Assembly (NCBI GenBank): GCA_025201765.1
Contig: MU623406.1
Span: forward strand, 62,001 to 126,000
Direction: 5' to 3'
Source: Daldinia sp. FL1419
Taxonomy: Eukaryota > Ascomycota > Sordariomycetes > Xylariales > Hypoxylaceae
DNA: 64,000 bases
Position numbers and translations under genes: made by a program. Within the stretch, counting starts at the first letter, position 1. Every line of letters starts with the position of its first letter. Below the pieces are notes generated by a model. That model was not told the DNA's origin and made no database searches. It worked only from the letters and a program-made list of their open reading frames with translations. Positions 1 to 10,397 of this stretch are shown in pieces.

Positions 1-1949
1 CCAATTAATTACCGCAAGACTTTACCTCCTTTACCGCCGCCGTCGCCATTACCTTTACCCTCGTATCCTAACGAGAAGACTGAAGGGGTGAATGTCAGTC
101 GGGTATCGACAATATCGAGCACGTTGGAGTCGTTGCTAACGGTATTGGGAGGAAGTGGGAGCGATGGAAGGTTATCATTGGGAATGCCGTCGATAGGGGA
201 GCGTCCCCCAAGGCCGATATCCAAGGACCCCAGACCGGAGACTGCGGTTACGGCAGTAACAACAGAAACCTCGTTATCGTATACTACTGCGGGATCGCAA
301 CGGACGATAAAGTACGGCACGGGGAAATTTGCAAATATCGAATTGTCCCCGCAACCAAGTGAAGATCCTGAAGATCCTTTGAACTGGCCATTATGGAAAA
401 AGCATCTAAATTTAGTGGCGTTGCTTTCTATGGTCGCCCTCGTCGGGACGATGAAGACGGCTTATGTCAGTGTGAACAGTGTTATTGCGATGGGGGAATG
501 GGTCTCATATACGGCGGCGGTAGCCTTAACCGCCGTTCCGTTAATGGTGTCTGCGATAACCGGATTGGCTTCTCTAATAATATCGAGGGTATGGGGTAAA
601 CGGCCGGTATATTTAATTTCAACGGTAATGATATTTATAGGGGTTGCATGGAACACAAGAGTAAGGGGAGACCTGGCGCAGAACATGGTTGCGAGGGTAT
701 TCCAAGGGCTTGGCTGGGGCGCATTTGATACTCTGGTCCTTGGGTCGATTTACGACACGTACTTTGTCAGTGAAGTGTTCCTATGATTTCCTCGGAGCCT
801 ACCCGCTAATACTTCGTACAGGAGCACGAAAGGCAGTCCAAGATTATCCTTCATCATGCCGTCACAGTCGCTACGATGGTGGGCTCTCCTCTCCTTGGCG
901 GTGTTGCTTCAGCCGGTCTCAAGGGATTTGAGTTGCAGTTTGAGATTATGAGCGCCTTTGTAACCCTCTCGGTCTTGTTGATCGCGATAGGAGCCCCCGA
1001 GACGGCCTATGACCGTGCTATATTGGACGTCCAAGTCCCAACCATCGAACGCTCTCAATCGCTCTGGCCGAATGTGACGTACACGAAGGCCGCTGTTATG
1101 CAGTACATGGCTGGAATGAAGCCTTGGTCGTATCAGGCAAACGAAATTGGCCTGCCGCTTATTCTACAGGCCCCTCGAGCCATCATTGCTCCAACGACCG
1201 CACTCCTTTTCGTCGTTACTCTCTTACCGTATGCCGGTTTCTGGAGCTTAATCCACTCGCTTTCGATGCTCTTCTCACCCCTTCCCTTCATGTTGTCCTC
1301 AGCATCCATTGGCAGCTTAATGACGGCCCCGTTTCTCCTTGCTACACCTATAGCCATAGCACTTGCTTTTCCTTCATTCCTCAGGCGTTTTTCGCGACCT
1401 GTACATCTTGCGACACTTGCTCTTGGCACCGCTTTCGCTTCGATTGGTATGTTAGGGTTTGGTCTCTATCTCTCCGGATCGATGGATATGCCCGTAGATA
1501 GTACCGCAGTACCCTTCACCACGCCGTGGAGTTTCGAATTAGACCGTGTCAGTTTCCCGGTGGTGTCATTCCTTCTCGGCCTTTTAGCGGCCGGGTCTCT
1601 AGTTCTGGACAGCACATTTTGGCCCGTCATTCAGCGATCCACGGCATTCACTTCGGTCAATCTTGCAGTCTGCCTCCGCAACACGGCAGATATGCACGGC
1701 AGTCTTACGTGCTTTCGGAATATCGTTGCGGGTGCCCTAATCCTAGGCCTCCCCAACACGGTTCTTTCGTGGGATGATTTAAGGACGGCTACATTAGGCA
1801 TGGGGATCGCGCAGATTATCCTGGCGATAGTAGTTTGTGGGGTATACTGGCGTTGGGATGAACATGTGAGGCGGCTCGACGGCCGTGTGATGGGTCTTAT
1901 CGATTTGTCCCTGTTAAAGAAAGCAGCTAGCTTTTTCGAAACAGATTAA
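1..1949 (+). CDS. MFS transporter, 5' end cut by window edge or near it
   Basis: Major facilitator superfamily membrane transporter, probably a plasma-membrane drug or nutrient porter; substrate unknown. Exon 1 is open from base 1 to 765 and exon 2 runs 822-1949. The 56-nt intron (766-821) starts GTCAGT, has a GCTAAT branch site and ends ACAG. Splicing joins IYDTYF to EHERQSKII, restoring the motif that normally follows helix 4. The cytosolic N-terminus is Pro/Ser-rich, then comes DPLNWPLWKK, the usual lead into helix 1 of fungal MFS proteins, and about twelve hydrophobic segments follow. The frame is open to the left edge without a stop. The first in-frame ATG inside the window is at 184, so the start is either there or to the left of the window. 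The last exon ends in a short hydrophilic tail. The family call is firm; the DHA1-like assignment is an inference. Confidence 0.85.
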
Positions 1950-2276
1950 CATAGCTTAGTCTATTACTCTAGAGGAGAAACAGAGATTAGACCTTATAAT
2001 ACACCTGATGTGAGGCTCCTTTGCCATTAACATAGTTCACGGAATATTCAGCGTTACCCATCTAGCCTGTCCCTTGCCGACTTAAGTGACTCATAACTCA
2101 GGCGAAGCCGCCTTGCACTAAGCTCGGACAAGACACGATACCTAGGTACCTACCTATATTAGGTGTGACTCTTATTCTTCATCTCTTCCAGTAAACATAT
2201 TCCCTTTACCCTAACTATTTGTTATGCAACATACGTAGACTTAAAAGTCTGAAATATATCAGACAACAACTATGTC
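1950..2276. other. Intergenic spacer, promoter side of the GNAT gene
   Basis: No gene seen. It carries one copy of the recurrent CCTAGGTACC-TACCT motif at about 2141-2155, some 120 bases upstream of the next ATG. Confidence 0.6.
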
Positions 2277-2993
2277 ATGGCGCAAATTGACGAAGTAGTG
2301 ACAGAAGTCGCCACAACGCCATCCACGACCCTGGCCCCTAATGTGGCACCAACGTCACCTAAAGACGAACCATCAGAATCACCCATAAAGACAAGTCAGA
2401 GTATTACGATTGAAATCCCGCCTTCATCCGTTGCAGACGACGATGCTTTCGTAGCAGCTCTAGTGGAAGTTATTAACGCAGCATATACAGAGACTGAGAC
2501 CGGCATATTCAAACCCGGCTACTTACGGACGTCAGCGAAGGAAGTCTCAGCTCTTATAAGATCTGGTGTATTGGCCGTTGCCTCGCGACCTATCTCTTCA
2601 GACCGTCACATTCCCTTGGGTTGTATCTCTATTCGAAAGCTCGATGAAAACCGTACCGAGCTCGGCCTATTTGCGGTGGCAGTCGAAGTACGCGGGACCG
2701 CGCTCGGCCGAGACCTTCTCTCATTCGCTGAGCAGAAATGTCTTAGTGAGCTAGGGAGTCCTGGGGTGGCTGTCGTTCGACTCGACATCCTATTTCCAAC
2801 CCATTTCAAGCACTTATTCAAAATGCGCCTGCAGAAATGGTACACGGGGTTGGGTTATCAGATGGTAGGGCGTCGCGACTTTTCGCCTGGTGACCCTGAG
2901 ACGGCACAGCTATTAACGGGGCCTACGGAATTTCGCATTTTAGAGAAGAAGCTGGTTTGGAAAACTAACACGAAGGTACTAGATTTAAAATAA
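2277..2993 (+). CDS. GNAT-like N-acetyltransferase domain protein
   Basis: Single-exon gene of 238 aa. The first 45 or so residues are a Thr/Pro/Ser-rich linker without a clear signal peptide. From about residue 48 the pattern fits a small fungal GNAT-like fold: FVAALVEVINAAY (helix 1), LGCISIRKL (beta strand), ELGLFAVAVEVRGTALGR (strand 4 plus an acetyl-CoA loop resembling the R/Q-x-x-G-x-G/A motif), a helix LLSFAEQK, and KWYTGLGYQMVGRRDF, the typical 'YxxxGF' end of GNAT enzymes. It probably transfers acetyl from acetyl-CoA to an amine, substrate unknown. The start is the first in-frame ATG after an A-rich leader. It converges with the FAD oxidase gene on the other strand, with only about 180 bases between the stops. 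Confidence 0.7.
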   Translation: MAQIDEVVTEVATTPSTTLAPNVAPTSPKDEPSESPIKTSQSITIEIPPSSVADDDAFVAALVEVINAAYTETETGIFKPGYLRTSAKEVSALIRSGVLAVASRPISSDRHIPLGCISIRKLDENRTELGLFAVAVEVRGTALGRDLLSFAEQKCLSELGSPGVAVVRLDILFPTHFKHLFKMRLQKWYTGLGYQMVGRRDFSPGDPETAQLLTGPTEFRILEKKLVWKTNTKVLDLK

Positions 2994-3175
2994 CCAAATA
3001 AGACATCTGATTTAGGTGCTAGTTATATGTACCCAAGTTGGTGGGATTCCTGGTTTTAGAAGAAAATGAACTCTCATCTGCCCGAATCAAGTGCCGGTCT
3101 GCACGTACAAATCATGTCTCCGAAAATGAAGAGTACTCAGTTATACACTTAAAGTAAATTATATTCCATAGAGGT

Positions 3176-5055
3176 TTAATTCACTGCACAGAGGCGCCCG
3201 TGTTCGACGATCCGCCAGTTCTCACTTCCTACCGCTGTTGGGCCCCAGAAAATACCATCTGGGTCGTACTTCTGCTTAATGGATAATAGCATACGATAAT
3301 TTGTGCCGTAAAATACGTTCTGCCAGTTTGGTTGATTGTAATCCCCTTCGTTCAGGTAGGCAGCACCTCCTGGGGTAATTGCCTCTGGAGCCGGTACAAA
3401 ACTATCGGTGACTAGTTTGTGGTTGATGGAATTCAAGGTCATGTTGTATCGATCGTACATTCTAACAGGAGTATTTTAGTAGGTAAATACTTCGGTTCCT
3501 ATAATGAACAAGTTCAAAATACGTACGTGCCAAGGAATGCCAAAAATAATGATTCGCGCCAGTATGGATGGACGGCGTTTGGAGAACTCGGAGGACGTCT
3601 GACATCCATCGAAACGCCGATGAAGATGCCGCTATTGCCTATGATAGACTTGATAGCATTGACCAGAGAAGCAGCAGAATCTTTGGATGCCACGAGAGAA
3701 CGTGGGATAATACGGCCGCCTAGGCTCATCTCTGCAATATTCCAGCCCGGGTCCATTTTGTCGAAGGCGTCTTGGAAATTTGGGAAATCCCAGGAAGAAA
3801 ATGCTATTTGTCTTATCGTCAGTGGTGCTCAAAACAGACTCCGTCGTACTGGGTGTACGTTACTGTATGAGATATCACCCTGTTTGAGTACTTGAAGAGT
3901 AGGCTGAAGTAGCTGCTCAAGATCGCGGGCAGTGCCGTTTGGTAAATATGACTGCGACATCTGAAATTTATTCCCTGGCAGGACCTGCCAGTAAATGGTA
4001 GCACCCGCCTCTAATATGGTTTGGCTGTGGACTAGAAATGCTTGAACAATATCCCAATACAGATCCGTTGGATCGGCGAAATGAAGCGTGGCGCCAGCGG
4101 TTGGCATATTCGTATAAAGTTTAACAGTCATTGATAGAACGACGCCATACGTACCGCCACCACCACCAGAAAGAGCCCAATATAGATCAGAGTTACGATC
4201 TGGTGTAGCTATTAGAAAGTCGGCGTTTCCTGTTACTACCTCCCACTCTAGAACTTGATCGGCTGCAAGCCCGACCTTGGACGCTAACGGGCCAGTACCG
4301 CCTCCTTGGGTGAAACCGCCGGCAATGCCCACACTTGGGCAATCTCCTTGCGCAATGACGAAACCATTCGTCTTCGCCGTAGCTTGAGCCTCGGAGCTTA
4401 GTACACCAGCCCCAATTTTCATTGCTTTTCCAGTGTAAACAGGAGAAGTGTAGTCAAGAATGGATTGGAGTTTAATATTATGCGTCCATATTGCTAACGC
4501 ACCAGCTCCTGTTGACTTTCCCATATAATCGTGTCCTGTATTTCGGATCACCAGGCGAATGTTACGCTTCTTGGCGAAATTTAGGGTCTCGCGGTATTCG
4601 AGAACTCCAGGAGCGTTCACAGCGTATGCTATATAGTTGCCCACAGTACATTGGGCATCTCTCGTTGTAAATGGGTCACAGCTCATATTTGTAAAAACGT
4701 GCGCCATAGGTGAATGTGCACTCTCGTAATGAAGTTTAGGAAGTCCCCAGTTCGCTCGGATCTCAGCGCACTTGTCGGCATCATAACTGACACCAGGGAA
4801 GGTATCGTGACATGGACTGGCGATGGGAACAGTGGCTATAAGCCTCCCTCTAATGGTATTGTTGAACGAGTTCCATTCATCAGAAGACGGCCAACATGGG
4901 TCACCAGGAAAACAACGGCACCTGGGCCGCCGAAATGTATTGAACGACGGTTGTGACGTCGCAAGCCAAGCTGCCACCAAGATGGTGACTAGGGATGTCA
5001 ATTTGACCACTCGGGAAAGATTCCTGTTTGATCTTGCCTTTGCTTTCTCACCCAT
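3176..5055 (-). CDS. BBE-type FAD-linked oxidoreductase, secreted or signal-anchored
   Basis: Berberine-bridge/6-hydroxy-D-nicotine oxidase-like flavoenzyme of 584 aa. Exons on the minus strand: 5055-3864, 3803-3527 and 3461-3176. Intron 1 (60 nt) is GTAACG...CTGAC...AAATAG; intron 2 (65 nt) is GTACGT...TACTAA...GTTAG. The N-terminus is basic, then has a hydrophobic segment (about residues 17-32), so it is a signal peptide or type II anchor. The PCMH FAD-binding domain contains RNTGHD (His175) and GDCPSVGIAGGF (Cys239), the two positions that give 6-S-cysteinyl, 8-alpha-N1-histidyl (bicovalent) FAD in this family. The C-terminal BBE domain ends with NYRMLLSIKQKYDPDGIFWG. Six or more Cys near the N-terminus suggest an extracellular location. 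Such enzymes oxidise alcohols, sugars or alkaloid-like metabolites; the substrate cannot be read here. No biosynthetic cluster surrounds it. Confidence 0.88.
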
Positions 5056-5746
5056 AGCGTATAATCCCGTAGTTTGTGTAGAAGATCGATCTTACACGGG
5101 TAAGTATAAGTTGATAAGTACTGAAGAGGAATGATATACAATCAATCACCTGCTCCTCTTTGCTGCTACCATCCACCTAGAAACTTACCTGTTGGTAAGA
5201 AATCAATGCGATCTTCTTTCCTATTGGTTACACAGATATCTACATGTTAGCTGCCACCCTTCATTGCTCGGCAGCTTATGTGTCAGTACTACTTGACCAT
5301 CTAGCTCCTCAAACTCCCCCTCATCAACGGCCAATGAATTCTCCCTCAGGCACCAATTCAACCCCCGGCCTTTTGGAGTTCGCAATATAGCCCCTTAACA
5401 TATTCGACCGCGCTAAGGTATGATGTCACTTTCAGGTTTATTTTGTTTTCATCCTTGAGTTAAGTATTATAGACGGAGATATATCTTACTATGGTTGTTG
5501 AGACCCGTGGTGGTTTGCATGTTGGTCGAATTGGTTAGACTAAAGTAATATCTACGGCGGAGGAAGGAAATCTGTTTACGTTTGGAGCTAGGGGTCGTAG
5601 TGTATGAGAGCGGTCTCTACAATTATTTAATAATAAGTGGATGGGCGTAATGAAGAAAAAAAATACCATTCTACTTGAACCTGGTTAATTGACACGATAA
5701 TTAGGTAAAGAAGAAACTAAAAAAAAACAAAAAGAGCAAAAATTAC
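5056..5746. other. Intergenic spacer upstream of the FAD oxidase
   Basis: No gene seen. It holds the promoter of the minus-strand FAD oxidase and, at its right end, the A-rich stretch (T-rich on the minus strand) that ends the tRNA transcript. Confidence 0.6.
5719..5742 (-). terminator. RNA polymerase III terminator of tRNA-Thr
   Basis: On the minus strand, a run of five T begins 4 bases after the tRNA 3' end, followed by further T runs of five and nine. This is the normal Pol III stop signal. Confidence 0.8.
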
Positions 5747-5856
5747 TGCCCCCACACCGGATTGAACGATGGACCTCTCCATTTCGTTGTAGACTAGTTC
5801 ACATAATGTGATCACGTGCTTACGAGTGGAACGCTCTACCACTGAGCTATAGGGGC
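5747..5856 (-). tRNA. tRNA-Thr (anticodon CGU) with a 38-nt intron
   Basis: Complete cloverleaf. Acceptor stem GCCCCTA pairs with TGGGGGC, followed by discriminator A. The D arm is GCTCAGTGGTAGAGC, the anticodon stem TTCCA/TGGAG, the loop CTCGTAA after intron removal, the variable loop AGGTC, and the T arm CATCG-TTCAATC-CGGTG. Anticodon CGU reads the ACG threonine codon. The intron lies one base 3' of the anticodon, the canonical position for tRNA splicing endonuclease. A-box (TAGCTCAGTGG) and B-box (GTTCAATCC) promoters are inside the gene and a Pol III T-run terminator follows. The mature length without CCA is 72 nt. Confidence 0.95.
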
Positions 5857-7150
5857 TAGTGATTGATGATAAATTTTGGGCATATGACAGCTTATATCTC
5901 AAATTACTCTGATGGCTTGTGACCCACAAGCGCGGGGGAAAATATGAAACCTTCATTCCCATCAATTCTCCACTTCACTTACGAATGTGCAATTAACCCG
6001 AGAATTAGATAAATCGTGAACGATGCTGAATAGTGCCAATGAAGTTGTTGCGCACACAGGTGCCTTTTCGTAGCCCAAGAAATGGGATCTCAATCCCAGG
6101 CACACTAGGCGGGGGGCTGATCGAAGCCTATTTTCCTGGCCTACAGCATTAATCGTACACTCTTACCAAAACGATACGTTTATACATATAATATCCCGGA
6201 ATGTCTTGCACCTTCCTTGTAGATCGCTACTGATCCCGAGATTTTAACTCCTTCCGGTAGGAGTTTACCGGAGTAGTTGCGGATTCAACTGCGTCGCTCA
6301 CCTCATGTCGGTTACTGTATACGGTTAGCGCTGCGAGGTACGTACCTCCGATATGGCTTCACTTACGAATTACCTGCTTCAAGCAAGAATAGTAGGCACC
6401 GATGGTGTACTAAGGCTGGTTGAATATTTAGGTGACACTATGAGAAATTTTGTGCGTATAAACCTCTTATAGTATGTATATCGTATACGGTGCTTTCCGT
6501 CAAGAAGTAATTTTCGTCAAGCCATTCCTAAGACAACATTATAACTATGATTCTACATTATACCCTTCACTATCCTCTGCTACTTTAGTGGGCCGTTGTG
6601 ATTCGTCATGACTTCAAACATCACCACCTCGTCGGCATCCGTATTGTCAGGGCTCTAGCCTGTGCTACATATAGAACAAAGAACTTGTTCTATATGTAGC
6701 TGCCTTTAGCCATAGTTGTAGATAGGTTCCTCGCGGAACAACGAAGTTGTTTCCTTGCTTCTTGGTCCGCCTCGTGACACGTATGATAGTAACAGCCCAT
6801 AATGAGGGGGGACTTCCATCATCTACTCAGACAAGGTTGTCGTATAACAGGGTGCCAGCCATATGTGGCACAACCGCACGGATGAGGTTTGTAGAATCGC
6901 GTTCGTCGTGGTGGGTGTGGAAAAGATCAAACTTCTGAATGAAAAGGAGCTGGAAGAGACTCTCATTAGGAAGTAGCTCCATCACTCGCTACGTTCCTTT
7001 TGGTGGCCGGACTGTGGTTGGATAAGAGAGTTATAGTACTAGGAGACGTTATAACTCGGGGTATTCGAACCAATTATAATAGACGCATTCAGTCCATAAC
7101 ATAGAAATATTAATGCGATCGGTCGCCCTTTAATTAATTCACTAATCAAA
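5857..7150. other. Gene-poor spacer
   Basis: No supportable gene. All frames are broken and short; a 63-codon plus-strand frame at 6747-6938 has no recognisable similarity. A perfect 16-bp inverted repeat lies at 6664-6700. Confidence 0.5.
6664..6700. repeat. Perfect 16-bp inverted repeat with 5-base loop
   Basis: Left arm 6664-6679 (GCTACATATAGAACAA), loop AGAAC, right arm 6685-6700, the exact reverse complement. It could form a stem-loop in DNA or RNA, or be a trace of a palindromic mobile-element end. No flanking target-site duplication was recognised. Confidence 0.85.
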
Positions 7151-8640
7151 TCATATGTCACTTATAGGGCCTAGATGTGACCTCATTCCGGTATAATCGC
7201 GAATCCGCTCAAACACCGCTTGTGCCTTCTGCTTTTTCTCCGGAGATGTTGCAAATCGGGTCCCTTTGATAATCTTGATAGGCCAGAGTAGAAGGTATCC
7301 CCCTATACCACGACATCGTGGAGGGCCTACCTTATAATCATGCAAGTGTCCTAAGCGGTTGATATCACTAAAATTTTGGGGGACAGTCGAAAGTATTTCG
7401 TCTGCTAGCCCGTAGATTGTCTCGGTAAATTGCTCGATTAATGTGTTTAGGGTTCCTTGTGTTAGAGCATCCAAGGTGAAGGAATGTATTGAAGGTTTTA
7501 AGCAATTCAAAATCTGCTGGCGGGTAATTATCCTTGCTGCGCGGTGATAATTCCACTCATAGGCCATCCAAAGATCTTGATGGACTTGAATGGTTTTGCT
7601 AAGGCTTGTAGGCGTGCCATTTTCTAATGCCGACGGCGCGAGCTACAATTCTATGGTGGGCGAGCCTAAATAGGCTCCAGCCACGAGGATTATAAATTCG
7701 ATCCGATCCCCGTAGCCTTAGTATCTGTGCTACTATAAGGTAGCTAAAGTTAATAATCATTTCTGACAAAAAGCAAGACATGCTAGACATCTCTCAGGGG
7801 CAAGCGTAGCCTAGTAAGGGGTAGTTAGAAGAAGGGGAGCACTTGATTTAACTTGCTCCCTTGTGCATGAGCTCCCTTTAATGCAGGATCGTCTATAAAG
7901 AAAGTCAAAAGGTTTTAGTGAATAGAAGGTATGGCTAATTGTAAGTTTGAACATGCCTCAAATATATCCAGCATGACCGTAGTCAGAAGGTCGTAATCGT
8001 CAGGCATTTTCCCCGTTACTCCCAATGATTCGCCAAGCACTCTGAGCGACAGCCCATAACACGGAACGCTTTGGATGCCAGTGCCTTGCTATTTTCAGCA
8101 CTTGACAAATCAGCACATGCTGCAGCTCGAACTGCCCAGCGCAGAGCGAAGCGGCCTTCCACATTCACATCTTTAAATAGACATGGAAGGTGTTCGAGAA
8201 AACCGGGTAATGATGTCTCGTTGCATGGATATACCTAAGACACGTCTATCTATAAACCGACTGACGGCGTTATCTTCGAGGGTAAGGTAGGTCTTAAATG
8301 ATTCGGGAGTATTTTGTCCACGGTAACCGATCGGTCAACGCCAGCTCTGCAGTTTCCTCGGCTGTGAAGCTAGAGGAGTCGATTATTGCTGTAATCGAGT
8401 GACTTCTATATGGCCTGCTATCAGTAGAATGACTTCGAGGGCTTCCTGAGGTTATCTTAAAGGCGATATTACCACGGCATTGGCTTTCTGGATTATTTTC
8501 CTAGTCTCGTTACGAAATAATATGCTTGCTTTGACACGGTATCCTTAGCACGTCTCATTTCGCTTTACACAACGTCGGCAGCTGGGACGTCCTTCGTCGT
8601 ATCTGAATCGCCGCTGACGGCATCGTAGACGCCCTCGACT
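7151..8640 (-). pseudogene. Decayed Zn2Cys6 fungal transcription factor
   Basis: Relic of a zinc-cluster regulator, recognised by blocks in several frames of the minus strand. At 8622-8548 the frame reads a zinc cluster, CRQRRFRYDEGRPSC then RRCVKRNETC; one ligand Cys has become Tyr and another expected upstream is Arg. TAA follows directly at 8547-8545. Around 8215-8020 a long block includes FLEHLPCLFKDVNVEGRFAL and RWAVRAAACADLS, typical of the middle domain of these factors. After a frame change, GKMPDDYDLL and TVMLDIFE follow (about 8035-7960). Near 7690-7630 comes LFRLAHHRIVARA. At 7567-7151 a 138-codon frame carries GGYLLLWPIKIIKG, the usual C-terminal signature. Several stops look like CAA-to-TAA or similar C-to-T changes, as RIP would give. 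No single frame can encode a working protein. Confidence 0.85.
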
Positions 8641-8709
8641 GAGACTGGACATTACTCTTTGAAAATTAATAAAATATCCTTGTATGTATGTTGAAATTTG
8701 GCTTTTATT

Positions 8710-9189
8710 CTATTCGCATATACTTCTGCTTAACATGGTGCACTTACTGTGGTGATAATGCCATTGTGTCGTGTCAGCATTATGTAGGTACTTTGGAAGT
8801 ACGATCGTATTCGAGTACCAAAAGGCGCCAGGGTTCGGCCAACCATCAAATACAATAGCGAATCGAAGACCCCGATCTCCCTTACCCCAACTGAACGAAA
8901 TGTTATGTATACCTAGATTATTACGCCGCGTGGCGGTAGGGCAGTTAATAGGACCTCCAGGGGCTTATCATATAATTTGCTGCAGGCCATTCACAAGCCA
9001 TTGTAGCCCGGCTTCCCTCCTAGCTCTAAATGCGTATAATGCTATTGGATAGAATTGGATAGTCATGTAATCATCTACAGAGCCAGAACATTCCGGTAGA
9101 ACCTTCGATTCGACGCCAAGCGTGCGAAGACAAGGGTAAAGAATGAGAACGATGGTTACCAAACATATTCTAATTAATAGCATCGTCAT
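8710..9189 (-). pseudogene. Possible dead small secreted protein gene
   Basis: A 160-codon minus-strand frame is broken only by two adjacent stops, TGA TAA, at 8970-8965. It opens with ATG-ACG-ATG and a strongly hydrophobic N-terminus (MLLIRICLVTIVLILYPC), which looks like a signal peptide. The second half is rich in Trp, Tyr, His and Asn (for example FDGWPNPGAFWYSNT) and has several Cys. It ends at TAG (8712-8710), followed at once by an AATAAA-like poly(A) signal. CGA-CAA to TGA-TAA would be a RIP-type pair of changes. No family was recognised, and the region could instead be chance open frames; an intron that removes the stops was not convincing. Confidence 0.4.
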
Positions 9190-9663
9190 ATTGCCAATCC
9201 CAAAGTTTTCCAATCTTGCATGTGACGCAAAATGGCAATTTTGACTAATTCTGCGATCGATTTGCTTGTAGATCCAAGGTTGCGGCCGGCGATGATAGCG
9301 AGTTGGGGATTTACCCTCCTCCGCGTTCCTCCACATTTACCCCAGACGAACGACGGTGGATCGACGGAATATGACGTGCTGATGAACAAATACTCGAACC
9401 TTCGAGCGAATCGATCTCGAGGTTGTAGATGGGATGCTAGTCTCGCCCGCGCAGCGTCGCGCGGCTAACGTCAAACGTGAAGTCATTCGTCACGAGACAT
9501 CACGAGATGAATGTCCCGTCTAGGAAGCTAAAGTGATTATATAGAGGGGAGAGTTTCTTTCGAAGCTAGTAGGACCTGTCTTATTTCGCCGTCGATATCA
9601 CATTCCAATCAGTACTCAAGCACAATCAAATTATAATTATCAACGCTAGAAATCATATCCATC
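9190..9663. other. Intergenic spacer, promoter of the small repeat-protein gene
   Basis: No gene supported. The last 130 bases contain a TATATAGAGG stretch and a pyrimidine-rich leader that fit a fungal core promoter for the gene starting at 9664. Confidence 0.5.
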
Positions 9664-9974
9664 ATGTCTGCCGACAAACACGGCCTTACAGACGACGCCA
9701 TCATTGGCGCGCACGACATGATACATCATGCCGAACAAGAAGAGCATGAGCACGAAGCTGCGATGAAGCGGGGAATTACAGACGAAGCTGCAGAGGCTGA
9801 ATACGAGCTAATACATGGAGCTGAAGAGCGGGCTGCTCGGACCGAGGTCAGTATTTTATCACTCTGATCGCCTCTCGTCCTGACGCATGCTGATTGTTCA
9901 CCAAGCAGAGGAGACGTAACTCCTTTACCAAAGTGAAGAGAACTTTTGAGAAGCTCATTCCCGGAAGGCATTGA
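9664..9974 (+). CDS. Small acidic protein with two 30-residue repeats, function unknown
   Basis: Two exons, 9664-9846 and 9909-9974, separated by a 62-nt intron (GTCAGT...TGCTGAT...AGCAG), give 82 aa. The protein contains the same unit twice, 30 residues apart: GLTDDAIIGAHDMIHHAEQE and GITDEAAEAEYELIHGAEER. A short basic tail (RRRNSFTKVKRTFEKLIPG) follows and is entirely encoded by exon 2. There is no signal peptide or membrane segment, and it is rich in Glu, His and Ala, so it is probably helical and cytosolic or nuclear. The splice pair restores an open frame to a stop at 9972-9974, which supports a real gene. No named family was recognised. Confidence 0.65.
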
Positions 9975-10397
9975 GATTCTTGCTGTAGTACTGACGCACT
10001 GGTAGCGAGTTGATTTTCTTGTAAACCGAATTGAGGGCTTTATGATATCCTGTACTTTGGTGGGCTTATAGTTATTATGAGGGGAGACCATCTTCAGAGG
10101 TAGTTCCAGGTTATAATTGTATTTCTACAGCATTACCACTCTTTGTAGTTTTATTAATACTTTCTCTTGCACTTTATCCCGAAGGTTCTTGTATTTTGCG
10201 TATATACATAGCAGTTATACATTATATAATGAGCTTCGAAGGGACCCCTATTACCTTTCATCACATTTTACATCACGAAACTCATAGTGTATTTTTTTTA
10301 ACCCTTTTAATGATGTGTTTTTTTTTTCTTGGAGATTTTACATCTGTCCTATGAGGTATGTATCTGCACTAGGTTACATGCTTCTCATGCGCAAGAT
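9975..10397. other. Intergenic, convergent 3' regions
   Basis: AT-rich 3' flank shared by the small repeat-protein gene (plus) and the flavin monooxygenase (minus). It contains T-runs near 10290-10330 and no gene. Confidence 0.5.

Noticed and set aside
6058..6108. GTGCCT...AGGCAC stem with ATCTCAATCCCAGGCA, tRNA 3'-end-like
   Set aside because: Only about 48 bases between the arms and no D or anticodon arm, so at most a small hairpin.
7047..7075. GTATTCGAACC resembling a reversed tRNA B-box
   Set aside because: No matching A-box, acceptor stem or anticodon arm could be folded on the minus strand.
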